NCBI RefSeq assembly: GCF_000767615.3
Contig: NZ_CP009553.3
Coordinates: 3,162,001-3,226,000, forward strand
Direction of reading: 5' to 3'
Length of the DNA stretch: 64,000 nucleotides
DNA from: Pandoraea pnomenusa
GTDB lineage: Bacteria > Pseudomonadota > Gammaproteobacteria > Burkholderiales > Burkholderiaceae
Made by a program: the position numbers and the translations under genes. Below, in pieces: positions 24,428 to 33,036 of the stretch. The notes beneath the pieces were generated by a model, which worked only from the letters and a program-made list of their open reading frames with translations, ran no database searches and had not been told where the DNA came from. The first letter of the stretch is position 1, and each line of letters begins with the position of its first letter.

Positions 24428-25720
24428 TTAGCCGAGCAGCATGGCAGTGTGGGCGGGCTTGATGTTCGCCTTACCCCATGCCAGCGACACTTCGTATCGC
24501 ACGCGGCGGTATTGCGGGTACATCGCGACTTCGAACGTCAGACCGGTACGCGGGTCCGTGACCAGCATGCGGTCCGTGGCCATGTCGCCTTCTTCCGGCA
24601 GCGCGGGGGCACGCGTGGCCAGCACGATCGCCGAGCGGCTGAAGCCCATGTTGCAGGTGGCAGCCGCAGCGACCGTGACGGTCGCGTTGGCGGATGCAGC
24701 CTGCATCAGGCCCGGGGCATTGATTGTCAGAGCCCCGCCGGACAGCGCAGCAGCGACGACGTACTTGCGGGCATCGCCGCCGATCGTGATCACGTCGCCG
24801 GCCAGGATCGTGCCGGTGCCGGTCTGCACGTTGATCGTCGTGGCGCCCTTGGCGTGCGCGCCGTTCAGCACGTAACTGGCGCCCGTGCCTGCGGCCGCCC
24901 GCGTTGCCACGCCGGCCGACTCGCGCATCTGGAAGCCGTGCAGCTCCAGCAGCGTACCCTGCTCGCGCAGTTCCTTCGTGCCGGCTTCGTTCGCCTTCGT
25001 CAGTTGCGCCAGCGTGCGGATGTTCGCGCCTGCAGTGGTGTCGATCACGCACTGCAGGTCGCTCTTCGGCGCACCGTTGTCCGCGAGGATCTTGAGCAGC
25101 TGCGCGGTGTCGCCGAGGTTCGATGCGAACGGCGTGGTGCCCGGCGTGCCAGTGGCGCGCGATGCGCCAACGAACAGGGTGCCGAGGTCGGTTTCGACTT
25201 CGTTCACCAGCGTGCGCATGGCTTGCGCGATCTGGTCACGGCGAATCGTCTTGTAGCCCGGGCCGCTGTTCACGCCTTTCTGTTCTTCACCTGTCCAGCG
25301 GAACGGCACCGTGCGCGACTTCGTGATCGAGAACGGGGTGTTCCCGACGTTCTGGTCACCGTCGTCCGGCGGCAGTTGCCCGGGCGTCACGTCTTCAGCC
25401 GCAGCGGCCGGCGTGATCGGGATACGGATCGCCTGATTGAGCGCCGCTCGCTCGGCACTCGCGTCGAGTGTCACCGACGGGATGAAGCCGGTCAGCTCGC
25501 GCGACACGACGTCCAGCGCTTCGTACAGATCGGGCACCAGACTGGTCAGGGTGTTGGCACCGAGCACCATACCGCCTTTAGCAGGGTGCACAGCAAGGCC
25601 ATGAAACCAGCTCATGGCCATCGAAGCGACCTTTGCCATGGTCGCCATCGGGTAGACCACGACGGCAATTGCGATCGTGACCAGCGCCGTGCGGCGCAGG
25701 GTGGAAAGGAAACGCATCAT
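24428..25720 (-). CDS. Major capsid protein, P22-coat-like, with hydrophobic N-terminal extension
   Basis: 430 residues. From residue 53 on (GANTLTSLVPDLYEALDVVS) the sequence follows the P22 gp5-like coat family: DASAERAALNQAIRIPITPA, KSRTVPFRWTGEEQKG, QAMRTLVNEVETDLGTLF, and a Gly/Ala-rich insert near 300-350. Before that, residues 1-50 contain a membrane-like stretch (RRTALVTIAIAVVVYPMATM), unusual for a coat. AGAGG lies eight bases before ATG-ATG at 25720; an alternative ATG at 25570 (MVLGANTL) would give the normal coat start. Confidence 0.75.
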   Translation of the reverse strand: MMRFLSTLRRTALVTIAIAVVVYPMATMAKVASMAMSWFHGLAVHPAKGGMVLGANTLTSLVPDLYEALDVVSRELTGFIPSVTLDASAERAALNQAIRIPITPAAAAEDVTPGQLPPDDGDQNVGNTPFSITKSRTVPFRWTGEEQKGVNSGPGYKTIRRDQIAQAMRTLVNEVETDLGTLFVGASRATGTPGTTPFASNLGDTAQLLKILADNGAPKSDLQCVIDTTAGANIRTLAQLTKANEAGTKELREQGTLLELHGFQMRESAGVATRAAAGTGASYVLNGAHAKGATTINVQTGTGTILAGDVITIGGDARKYVVAAALSGGALTINAPGLMQAASANATVTVAAAATCNMGFSRSAIVLATRAPALPEEGDMATDRMLVTDPRTGLTFEVAMYPQYRRVRYEVSLAWGKANIKPAHTAMLLG

Positions 25721-25741
25721 GTGTATGAGCCTCTTCTAACG

Positions 25742-25764
25742 AAAAAAGCCGCGCAAGGCGGCCT
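25742..25764 (-). terminator. Intrinsic terminator between scaffold and coat genes
   Basis: Minus strand AGGCCGC, loop CTTGC, GCGGC then six T. Located 22 bases before the coat ATG. It should limit transcription into the coat gene unless there is a promoter or antitermination. Confidence 0.6.
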
Positions 25765-25783
25765 CAGATTGGTTTCGGACAGA

Positions 25784-26557
25784 TCAGTCCGTGATGGTCA
25801 CGTTCGCGTCGCGCGCGGCGGCTGCCTGCTCTGCGGCCCCCATGCCCTCGAACTGCGAACGCGTGATCGTGCGTTTGCCACTGCCGCCACCGTTGCCGCC
25901 GCCACTCGCTCCGCCGCCGCTCGCCCCCGAACCCTTCAGGATGCTGTCGCGTTGCGGGTGGCCGTCGATCAGGATCGACAGCGCTTCCTCGAAGTCGGCC
26001 GGTTCGCCGTGGCGCGTGCGGCTGAACAACTGATTGCCGCTCGCATCCTTGGCGACGATCTTTCCGTCCTCGACCGTGAAATGCTTACCGAACGACGCCT
26101 GAACGAAGTCCGCCGGGATGGCAACCTTCTCGCCGATGAATTTCGAGCGCGCGAAAGCGCCGCCGATCTTCTCGTCGAAAAGTGCCGTCTTCAGCGAATC
26201 CCGTTCCTTCACGATCGGGTCATACTCGGCGCGAACCGATGCGATCGCTTGGTCTTTCACCTTCTGGACTTCGCCGGCATCCACCAGCTTCTTGTCGTTC
26301 AGGTTCTTGACCGTCTCCAAGGCTGCGATGGCTGCCGCAGGATCCGCGATTCCTTCGAACGCCTTCAGGGCGCCTTCGGCCTTCTCTGCTCGCTCGCGAT
26401 GGCTTTTGGCCTCGCCATTGAGTCGGGAAATGTTGCCGAGCGTGGCATCAGCGTCGAACGGGGCTTCGCCGCCGCTCGCGTTGATGAAAACCGGCAGTTG
26501 CTGGCCGTTGACTTCCTGCGTGACGATCTTGCCGTCGGCATCGAATTTGAATGGCAT
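25784..26557 (-). CDS. Scaffold-like protein
   Basis: 257 residues from ATG at 26557 (MPFKFDADGKIVTQEVNGQQ). Long charged helices (residues 45-130, for example NGEAKSHRERAEKAEGALKA) are followed by a Gly-rich hinge (GASGGGASGGGNGGGSGKR near 215-233) and a short C-terminal helix. This is the classical layout of internal scaffolding proteins that lie directly before the coat gene. It is expected to be removed from the head before packaging. Confidence 0.65.
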   Translation of the reverse strand: MPFKFDADGKIVTQEVNGQQLPVFINASGGEAPFDADATLGNISRLNGEAKSHRERAEKAEGALKAFEGIADPAAAIAALETVKNLNDKKLVDAGEVQKVKDQAIASVRAEYDPIVKERDSLKTALFDEKIGGAFARSKFIGEKVAIPADFVQASFGKHFTVEDGKIVAKDASGNQLFSRTRHGEPADFEEALSILIDGHPQRDSILKGSGASGGGASGGGNGGGSGKRTITRSQFEGMGAAEQAAAARDANVTITD

Positions 26558-26640
26558 GGTGACTTTCCTCGGGCATCCGCCCTTAATGCTGTGCGGCGTC
26601 CGCCGCATCGCGCCTTACGGCATCCGCCGATCGGGCAAAG

Positions 26641-26670
26641 AAAAAGGCCCCGGGCGGGATGCCAGGGGCC
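26641..26670 (-). terminator. Intrinsic terminator between portal and scaffold genes
   Basis: Minus strand GGCCCC-T-GGC, loop ATCCC, GCC-C-GGGGCC, then five T and CTTTGC. Nine pairs with one mismatch. One of several terminators placed between structural genes here. Confidence 0.75.
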
Positions 26671-26692
26671 GTCGGTAAATCGTCCGTGCCGC

Positions 26693-28081
26693 TCAGTCCT
26701 GCAGCACAGGCGCGGCCGGACGTTTGAGATTCTTGGCGATGCGGTCCTTTTCGCCGTTCCAATCCAGTTCAGGACTGATCACCCCGCGTCGCTGCGCTTC
26801 TCGGAACAGAGTCTCGTCCGACAACGTCCCGTCGATGGTCATGTCCCGCAGCAGTTCGAGCGACGCCTGCGCGAGCGTGGCGGCGCCGAATTCCTTGTAA
26901 ATCGTGACGTGGCCGCCCTGCGTCTCGCCGACCCACTCGGCCATCAGTTGCAGTGCCGCGTCGATCGCGTCCTCTTCGTCGTGAGCGATACGCTGCAGAG
27001 CGCACATGCCCTGCTCATTGTCAGCAAGGGTCTGAACCTCGGTGACGTTGCCGGGCTTTATCACTAGCAGCTCGGCACCTGCCTGGCGCATGCGGTCCTC
27101 GAGATCCAGCAGCGACAGCCGTCCAGCCTCAATGGCCTTTCCTGTGTGCTCGACGAACTTCATGTCGGCGTCAGGCCCGTCCGCCTTGATTGCGGTCGAA
27201 GCGCCGACTACGATCTGCGCGTCGCCCAAGTTCTTCGCGAACAGGATGGGCACACGCGCAACGTGCAGGATCGTCTGCTGATCGCTCTTCGACTGCCAGT
27301 GCTCAACGTTGGAGTGCGCCAGCTCCATGAGCGGCGGAACTGCCGTCATGAACCCCGTGCGCTTGCCATACACCGGAATAAAGGGAATACGCTTGAGTGT
27401 CGTGGTGCCAGATTGGTAAATCACCCAGATCTTTTTCCCTTCGGCATCGACCTGTTCGGTCTCGCGCCAAACTTCCCACTTCCCGATGTACAGAACGCGC
27501 ACCTGCTCGATCGCCTTTTCGCCGAACGGGCCGTCGTCGATCGTCGCCTGCTCAAGCAGTCGCAATTGTGTGAGAGTTTCGACGCCCCTGACTCGCTTCG
27601 ACCGCCAGCCGAGGATGTCGCCCTTTCGGATGTGCACGAAGTACGGTCGCAGCCCCGCCCGACGTTCGTCGGCTACCGTCTTCACGCCCTTGTCCTTCGT
27701 CGGGTAATCGACCAGGATTCCTGCCATTCCCTCGGCAAGCACAGCATCGGCGAGAGACGCCGCGTAGCTATGCAAGCTGCGGCCCTGAAGGTCGATATCT
27801 TCGGTCCAGTCACGCACGCGGGCCGGGATGTCGTCGCCCAATGTGATCGGGCGTGAGAACGGCTTTGCGGCCAGCACTTCGACCGTCCTGGCAAAAGCGG
27901 GAAACAGTGTTGCGGTGCGCAGGCGTGCGTCGAACGCGTCGTCCGACTCGTTCGGCCATTGCGGCAGGTAGGCCTTCCCCGCAGCTCGCATCGCTCGGGT
28001 CCCCCCCATCAGCGCCGCAATCAGAGCGAGATCCTCGGCCGCATCAGCCACAGCGGCGGTCGGGGTTCGGACGTTGGACAT
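26693..28081 (-). CDS. Portal protein (DUF4055-like)
   Basis: 462 residues from ATG at 28081 (MSNVRTPTAAVADAAEDLAL). GKAYLPQWPNESDDAFDARL, then LFPAFARTVEVLAAKPFSRP near residues 50-80, is the signature of phage DUF4055 proteins, which occupy the portal slot between terminase and scaffold. A later segment (VYGKRTGFMTAVPPLMELAH, QSKSDQQTILHVARVPILFA) fits the clip and stem regions. Twelve copies should form the DNA entry ring. Confidence 0.75.
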   Translation of the reverse strand: MSNVRTPTAAVADAAEDLALIAALMGGTRAMRAAGKAYLPQWPNESDDAFDARLRTATLFPAFARTVEVLAAKPFSRPITLGDDIPARVRDWTEDIDLQGRSLHSYAASLADAVLAEGMAGILVDYPTKDKGVKTVADERRAGLRPYFVHIRKGDILGWRSKRVRGVETLTQLRLLEQATIDDGPFGEKAIEQVRVLYIGKWEVWRETEQVDAEGKKIWVIYQSGTTTLKRIPFIPVYGKRTGFMTAVPPLMELAHSNVEHWQSKSDQQTILHVARVPILFAKNLGDAQIVVGASTAIKADGPDADMKFVEHTGKAIEAGRLSLLDLEDRMRQAGAELLVIKPGNVTEVQTLADNEQGMCALQRIAHDEEDAIDAALQLMAEWVGETQGGHVTIYKEFGAATLAQASLELLRDMTIDGTLSDETLFREAQRRGVISPELDWNGEKDRIAKNLKRPAAPVLQD

Positions 28082-28094
28082 GCTCAGATTCTCG

Positions 28095-29369
28095 TTATGC
28101 GGCGAAGGACTGTACTGCGGCGTCACGCTTCACGATCGGCCAGCGAAACACGATGGGATAGCCTGCCGCGTCATTCGGGTGGTCATGGTCACCCGTTTTG
28201 TCAGGCTGACCGTTCTTGTCATACGTCTGTTGCTCAAGTGCGGCCGTCAGCACCGGACAGGCGTCAGTATTGACTCTCAGCCGACGCTCGCCCTTGTCGT
28301 TCAGGATCAGCGCATTCACAGCGTTCACTCGATCCTTCACGGCTGGGTTTGTCGATCGCACGTTAACTGTAAGTCCCGCCTGCCGCAGTATCGACAGGTC
28401 GCTCTCGCTTGCGCTCTTGCTGCTGGTGTTCTGACCGCTGGCATCTGGATAAACTCCGAGACGGCGGCCTTCGACCTGCTTCGGGTAGCGCTCACGCAGC
28501 AGACGGGCCATTTCCGGCGTATCCCGTACAGCAGTGAGCTCGTCAGCCGCGTGAGGCCAGCCATCGCGCAGCACATACACAATCGCCGCCATCTTATTGA
28601 CGTTGAAATCCATGCCGACAAGCAGCGGTTCGCCGTCAATGACGGTCGTCGGTGCATGATTCAGTTCCCGGCTGAATTCGGGATAGACAGCGCCGCTGTT
28701 CAGGTTGACGAAGCGCCCTTCGAGGTATGCGTCGATCAACTGCGGCGGGTAACTCGCGCGCAGTGAGTCGATATAGTCATCCGGTAGGAACGGGTTCGTG
28801 CGCGTGGCCGCCTGCACCATCCGGTAGCCGGGCTTCGGATTCTTCGCCCACGTCTCGTAGACGAAGTTGAACCCTTCCGGCGTCGTGTAGACGCTGACCC
28901 GATTAAACGGGTCGAGCATCCCGCGAGGCTTCTGCCGATTGCGGGCGATGATCTTGCGCCACGCCAGCGTGGCTTGGTCCTTGCGCAGCGTGTCGATCTC
29001 GTCGACATGCGCGCGGTATGACTCGTAGCCAACGATGCGGGCCGGGTTATCCAACGTGCGCAGGACGAAGTCGCCGCAGCCACCGTTGGCCGTGTAGATG
29101 ATGTTGTCGGTCTTGTGATACCGGTATCGAATGCCCAGATCGGTGAGCTTCTCCTCCATCCGGGGCGCCAAGATCAGGCGCACCAAATCGTATGTCGGCT
29201 CGTACAGGGCGATTAGGGCCCGGGACGATTCCAAAGCGTCACGCGTGGCACACATTGCCAATGCTTCGGTCTTTCCTGTGCCGAAGCCCCCGACGAACGC
29301 GGGGTATTTGTCCGCCAACTGGAAAAACTCAGCTTGCGGCTCGGTCATGGTCATGCGCAATTCACGCAT
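28095..29369 (-). CDS. Terminase large subunit
   Basis: 424 residues. Walker A GGFGTGKT at residues 27-34, Walker B AHVDEID near residue 120, and the C-terminal nuclease half with LLVGMDFNVNKMAAIVYVL (RNase H-like first Asp) and DHDHPNDAAGY near the end (last acidic residues). It pumps phage DNA into the prohead through the portal and cuts it. Its ATG lies inside the 3' end of the small-subunit gene (29362-29369), so the two are coupled. Confidence 0.85.
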   Translation of the reverse strand: MRELRMTMTEPQAEFFQLADKYPAFVGGFGTGKTEALAMCATRDALESSRALIALYEPTYDLVRLILAPRMEEKLTDLGIRYRYHKTDNIIYTANGGCGDFVLRTLDNPARIVGYESYRAHVDEIDTLRKDQATLAWRKIIARNRQKPRGMLDPFNRVSVYTTPEGFNFVYETWAKNPKPGYRMVQAATRTNPFLPDDYIDSLRASYPPQLIDAYLEGRFVNLNSGAVYPEFSRELNHAPTTVIDGEPLLVGMDFNVNKMAAIVYVLRDGWPHAADELTAVRDTPEMARLLRERYPKQVEGRRLGVYPDASGQNTSSKSASESDLSILRQAGLTVNVRSTNPAVKDRVNAVNALILNDKGERRLRVNTDACPVLTAALEQQTYDKNGQPDKTGDHDHPNDAAGYPIVFRWPIVKRDAAVQSFAA

Positions 29370-29901
29370 TGGCCTGCTCCTTCACCACTTCGATGACGAT
29401 CTTGCCCACCGGCTCGCCGTCATCCTTGCCCGCCTTGTCCTTCAATTCAATGCGCTTCAGGTCGGCGTCAAGCTTCATGCTTGCAATGAGCGCACGCCGT
29501 GCTTCGAGCGAGGCAATGCGAGCAGTGAGACGGTCAATGATCGTCACGTAATCGCGCGCCTTGGTGTGCACTTCGGCCGACGCTACCTGCGGGCCACCGC
29601 CCGTTCGCTTCACCGCCGACTCCAATTCCAACTTGCCGCCGCGCTCGTTTTCCTGTGCCAGCGCGCGGGCAAGCCGAATCTTCGTCAGGCGAATTTCGTC
29701 GTCGAGGCTACCCAGTTCGATCGCGTCGAACAGGGCCTGCTCTTCTTCGGTCAGGTGCTTGCTGTATAGCGAACCCGGCTTTACCGCGTTCTGGTTTGTC
29801 TTGGGCGTCTTTCCGCCGTGCATCCGGCACCGCCCGTTGGCCATAGCCCCGTTCTTACAGGTCGCGCCCGAGCGGGTTTTCGCCCCGCACAGTCGGACCA
29901 T
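29362..29901 (-). CDS. HGG-motif protein, probable terminase small subunit
   Basis: 179 residues. The N-terminal motif CGAKTRSGATCKNGAMANGR followed by CRMHGGKTP is the HGG zinc-binding motif common in proteins directly before large terminases. The rest is helical, with LTEEEQALFDAIELGSLDDE and a coiled-coil segment around 125-150. It should recognise packaging-site DNA. Direct overlap with the large subunit supports the role. Confidence 0.65.
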   Translation of the reverse strand: MVRLCGAKTRSGATCKNGAMANGRCRMHGGKTPKTNQNAVKPGSLYSKHLTEEEQALFDAIELGSLDDEIRLTKIRLARALAQENERGGKLELESAVKRTGGGPQVASAEVHTKARDYVTIIDRLTARIASLEARRALIASMKLDADLKRIELKDKAGKDDGEPVGKIVIEVVKEQANA

Positions 29902-29977
29902 CGGGGCCTCCTATCGACGAGCCCCCGGCCCGTCTTGCATGGGGTGTATTTGCAGAACCGCAGGGTGCGGTCGTCGA

Positions 29978-31351
29978 TCACTCGTCAGCTTCGGGAAATT
30001 CCACATTCGTCATATCGACCGTGCCGCACGCCGCGACGGCCTTCTTCCAGTCGCCCTTTACGAACACGAGGACGTTCTGGTGGACCTTGCCCAGCTTGCG
30101 GCTCGAGGCAAACTGTTTGCCTGCGCGGATTGGCGCGCTGCCCAGCGCCGTAAGCAGGATCGCTTCGTTGTAAAGCGTGAGCCCGGCGTCGAGGAAGGCT
30201 GCAATCGTGTCGGACACGAAATTGCGATACGCGCCACTGCGCGCCCGGACATCGCCCACAACGAAGCAGGCGAAACGGTCAGGCTTCAGCAGCGCCGCCG
30301 CGCCCGTGACGACGTCCCGGTACGCTGCAAGGAATTCGGGGTACTTCATCGTGGACAGGTCTTCCGGCCTGTCCGAGTAGCGTTCGAGGTCAGCGTATGG
30401 CGGGCACGAGAACAGGAAGTCGGCTTCGACGCCCTTGACCGCCTGGCCGATCTTCCGACTGTCGCCCACCGTCCACGCGGGCGCCGGATCGTCCGGCGCG
30501 ATCAGGTGAAGCTGCTCGCGGTTGGCCGCGACCTGCTCGTCGCGCAGTTCCATGCCGACGTACTGACGCCCGAGGCGCGCCGCGACGATGCCGCGCACGC
30601 TGCCGCCGGCGAACGGATCCAGCACGATCCCACCTTCCGGGCAAAACCACCGGTAGGCCAGTTCGCACAGCACCGGGTCGAACACACTGGTTCGGTGCTG
30701 AGCCGTTGCGCCGCGAGCCGCCTTCTGTGCCTCGCTGGCATCGCCGTATGCTGGGGCGTCGCGGCCGACTTCGGACTGGATGCCCAGCGCAAGCCAAGCT
30801 TCCTTACGTTCCTGCCACGCCGCCGCGCGGGCATCGAGCGTGCTGAACGGCGGCACCATGAATAGTTCGGCGAGTGACCCATCCCCGCCGGGACCGGGTT
30901 CGCCGGGATCCGTGAATAGTTCGCGCAACTCAGCGTCGCTGAAGCCGATGACTGACAGGTCAAACCCGTCACCCTTCAAATCCGCCAGTTCGGCCGCGAG
31001 CAGCCCTTCGTCCCAGCCGGCATTCAGCGCAAGCTGGTTGTCGGCAAGGATGTAAGCACGTCGCTGCGTGGCGTCCAGGTGCGACAGGTCGACCGTCGGC
31101 ACCTCGAACGGCTTGGGGCACATGGCGATGCTCTCGCCCGCTTCCCACATCCCGGTCGCCGCTTCAATGCGGCCATGCCCGGCGACAACCCCGCCGTCTG
31201 CGATCAGGACCGGATTGGTCCAGCCGAACTGTCGCAGCGATTCGCGGATCTGCTCGATCTGCGCCGCGCTATGAGTGCGCGCATTGTTCTCGTACGCGGC
31301 CAGTTCATCGGTCGATCGGTAGACGATCGAGAGTTGGCCGGGCTTCTTCAT
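29978..31351 (-). CDS. ParB-like nuclease domain fused to DNA methyltransferase
   Basis: 457 residues. Residues 8-105 match the ParB/Sulfiredoxin-like fold (GWTNPVLIADGG, then GHGRIEAA at 58-65). The C-terminal half is a class-beta-like or related N4/N6 DNA methyltransferase: IVLDPFAGGSVRGIVAARLG (motif I) near 235 and FLFSCPPYADLERY (motif IV with CPPY replacing the usual S/DPPY) near 312. It could protect phage DNA or mark it near packaging. It is the first gene of the late block. Confidence 0.75.
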   Translation of the reverse strand: MKKPGQLSIVYRSTDELAAYENNARTHSAAQIEQIRESLRQFGWTNPVLIADGGVVAGHGRIEAATGMWEAGESIAMCPKPFEVPTVDLSHLDATQRRAYILADNQLALNAGWDEGLLAAELADLKGDGFDLSVIGFSDAELRELFTDPGEPGPGGDGSLAELFMVPPFSTLDARAAAWQERKEAWLALGIQSEVGRDAPAYGDASEAQKAARGATAQHRTSVFDPVLCELAYRWFCPEGGIVLDPFAGGSVRGIVAARLGRQYVGMELRDEQVAANREQLHLIAPDDPAPAWTVGDSRKIGQAVKGVEADFLFSCPPYADLERYSDRPEDLSTMKYPEFLAAYRDVVTGAAALLKPDRFACFVVGDVRARSGAYRNFVSDTIAAFLDAGLTLYNEAILLTALGSAPIRAGKQFASSRKLGKVHQNVLVFVKGDWKKAVAACGTVDMTNVEFPEADE

Positions 31352-31490
31352 AAGCGGGAAAAATGTTAGAAGTCAAATGCTCAATGGTGAGCAGATAACT
31401 ATTCGGACTTGAAATGATTCTCTGCAAGAAACCGTACTACTACCCCTTGGCAGCTACTCTGCCGCCAACGAACTCCGGGAAGACAGTCAT

Positions 31491-31841
31491 TTGATCATCG
31501 CTATCGTGGATCCACAAAAGATGCTCGACCTCGCTCAAAAGACTGACTACAACTTCGAGTTAAAGGATGTCCGGAAGGCGGCATTGGCCTCGAAGTACCC
31601 GGCCAGTGGCTGGTTTGAGCTTCCCGAAATCAAGTTCCGCAACGGACGCGTCAGCTATGAGCAAGGGCGCCATCGAACTTTCGTATCTGCGCAATGCGAT
31701 CTTCCTGCCATGCCGATGTTGGTGGACAAGAGCGCGGCGCAGGAACTACTTGCCATCGTGGGCGCACGAGTCAACGACGCTCATGCGCTCTACGATTTTT
31801 CCGGCGTCGCGGCGGATTACAACGTTGTCGGTCTACCCTGA
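31491..31841 (+). CDS. Small hypothetical protein
   Basis: 116 residues, read from TTG at 31491; no ATG or GTG exists in frame upstream before a stop at 31410. The product is soluble and globular-looking, with LASKYPASGWFELPEIKFRN and RHRTFVSAQCDLPAMPMLVD. On the plus strand with hicAB, upstream of it. No family recognised, and the start is weak, so it may be partial. Confidence 0.45.
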   Translation: MIIAIVDPQKMLDLAQKTDYNFELKDVRKAALASKYPASGWFELPEIKFRNGRVSYEQGRHRTFVSAQCDLPAMPMLVDKSAAQELLAIVGARVNDAHALYDFSGVAADYNVVGLP

Positions 31842-32041
31842 CGACTGGTTCAACCGAGGAAATGCACGCGCCCCTGCCGCCGATCCCCGCAGGAGGTACG
31901 GGTAGCGTCACATGGCGCGTTGCCGGGGTTGTTTCGGAAAGGATCGGGCACTGACCGGCTGGCCCGGGCAGCGACGCGGCGTTGTGGTCTGTGCCCCGAC
32001 GGGCGAATCAACCGAGACGCGTCAACCTGCGCAAAATTCTC

Positions 32042-32070
32042 TTTACACAACGTTGTGTATTGTGTAAAGT
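32042..32070 (+). promoter_or_regulatory. hicAB promoter with HicB-type operator
   Basis: Inverted repeat TTTACACAA (32042-32050) and TTGTGTAAA (32060-32068). A possible -35 TTTACA (32042-32047) and -10 TAAAGT (32065-32070) with a 17-bp spacer place transcription start next to the hicA ATG at 32078, implying a leaderless or very short leader. Autoregulation by the RHH domain of HicB is typical of this family. Confidence 0.65.
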
Positions 32071-32077
32071 TACACAC

Positions 32078-32269
32078 ATGACAAGCGCAGACATCATCAA
32101 ACGACTGAAGGCCGCCGGGTTCACCGAAGTGTCGGTGCGAGGCAGCCACCACAAATTCCGGCACGAGAACGGTCGCGTGGTGATCGTCCCGCACCCGAAG
32201 AAGGACATGCCGATAGGCACCACCCGCTCGATCTTCAAGCAAGCGGGCATTGACTGGAGAAGCGAATGA
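32078..32269 (+). CDS. hicA: HicA mRNA interferase toxin
   Basis: 63 residues with the HicA double-stranded-RNA-binding-like fold: LKAAGFTEVSVRGSHHKFRH, in which the conserved catalytic His is in GSHH (about residues 22-25), and VVIVPHPKKDMPIGTTRSI. It cleaves mRNA without ribosome dependence unless bound by HicB. The ATG at 32078 was chosen over upstream in-frame starts because it lies just after the promoter. It overlaps hicB by four bases. Confidence 0.85.
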   Translation: MTSADIIKRLKAAGFTEVSVRGSHHKFRHENGRVVIVPHPKKDMPIGTTRSIFKQAGIDWRSE

Positions 32270-32661
32270 AATATCCGATCTACGTGTGGCAAGAAGGCGA
32301 TAGCGCCTTCGGCGCCACGTTCCCGGATCTTCCGGGCGTGCACACTGCAGCGGATACGCTCGACGACCTTGAGCGTATGGCACAGGAGGCGGTCGAGCTC
32401 ATGTACGAAGACAGCGACGAGCAGATCCCGGCGCCGACATACGACATCAAGAAGCTGCACGCGAATGAAGTCGACGACGGCACTGGCTTCTGGATGTTCG
32501 TGGAAATCGACCTGTCAAAAATCAGCAGCAAGGCTGTTCGATTGAATATCAGCCTGCCGGAGCGCCTCGTGAGCCAGATTGATGCGGAAGCCGAGAAGCG
32601 CCATATGTCGCGCTCGGCATTTCTGGCACTCGCGGCACAGCGCGAGATGGAACACGCTTAA
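32266..32661 (+). CDS. hicB: HicB antitoxin
   Basis: 131 residues. The N-terminal domain (YPIYVWQEGDSAFGATFPDL, then PGVHTAADTLDDLERMAQEA) is the HicB RNase H-like partner fold. The C-terminal part (VRLNISLPERLVSQIDAEAE) is a ribbon-helix-helix DNA-binding domain, so it should bind the repeat at 32042. Toxin-first order and the four-base overlap fit hicAB modules. It may stabilise the prophage or act in defence. Confidence 0.85.
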   Translation: MKYPIYVWQEGDSAFGATFPDLPGVHTAADTLDDLERMAQEAVELMYEDSDEQIPAPTYDIKKLHANEVDDGTGFWMFVEIDLSKISSKAVRLNISLPERLVSQIDAEAEKRHMSRSAFLALAAQREMEHA

Positions 32662-32683
32662 TTCATCAACCCAGGGATACGCA

Positions 32684-32935
32684 ATGGATAAAGCACTGAT
32701 CGAAGCCACAATGACGACTGCGGGCAATACCCACGCAATTCTCGCAGCGATAATCGCTCTGCTGAGCACGACGGAACGAACGCCACAACTCGAGCAGGCC
32801 ATGCATCACTGGATGGAAACGCTTCTGTCAGCGTCCCTCGGTGCTGGGTGGGCCGATACGCAAATCGAGGCATTCGAGAAAACGCGTGCGCTCATCGAAG
32901 GCTCGATCGGATCGGCGATAGCACCGAAACAATGA
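32684..32935 (+). CDS. Small hypothetical protein downstream of hicB
   Basis: 83 residues from ATG at 32684 (MDKALIEATMTTAGNTHAIL). Helical, Ala/Leu-rich, with no clear membrane segment long enough to be certain. It follows hicB by 22 bases and ends directly in a terminator, so it is probably transcribed with hicAB. No family is recognised. Confidence 0.5.
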   Translation: MDKALIEATMTTAGNTHAILAAIIALLSTTERTPQLEQAMHHWMETLLSASLGAGWADTQIEAFEKTRALIEGSIGSAIAPKQ

Positions 32936-32959
32936 AAAAGCCCGCACTAGGCGGGCTTT
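32935..32959. terminator. Bidirectional terminator
   Basis: AAAGCCCGC (32937-32945), loop ACTAG, GCGGGCTTT (32951-32959), with five A before it. On the minus strand this reads as a hairpin followed by five T. It ends the plus-strand hicAB unit and the minus-strand early operon that comes from cro. Confidence 0.8.
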
Positions 32960-33036
32960 GGGTGTACTCGCGGTGAGTATGGGCGAATCTTAGGTGCTTT
33001 GTCGCAAAACTGCAAGCCCTTTTTCCTTCGAAGTCC

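Noticed and set aside
23783..27067. 1,094-codon open frame on the plus strand
   Set aside because: It is antisense to coat, scaffold and connector genes, is Arg/His-rich and has no start signals. GC-rich codon use creates such shadows.
29561..30865. 434-codon plus-strand frame
   Set aside because: Antisense to the small terminase and methyltransferase genes, both with recognised motifs.
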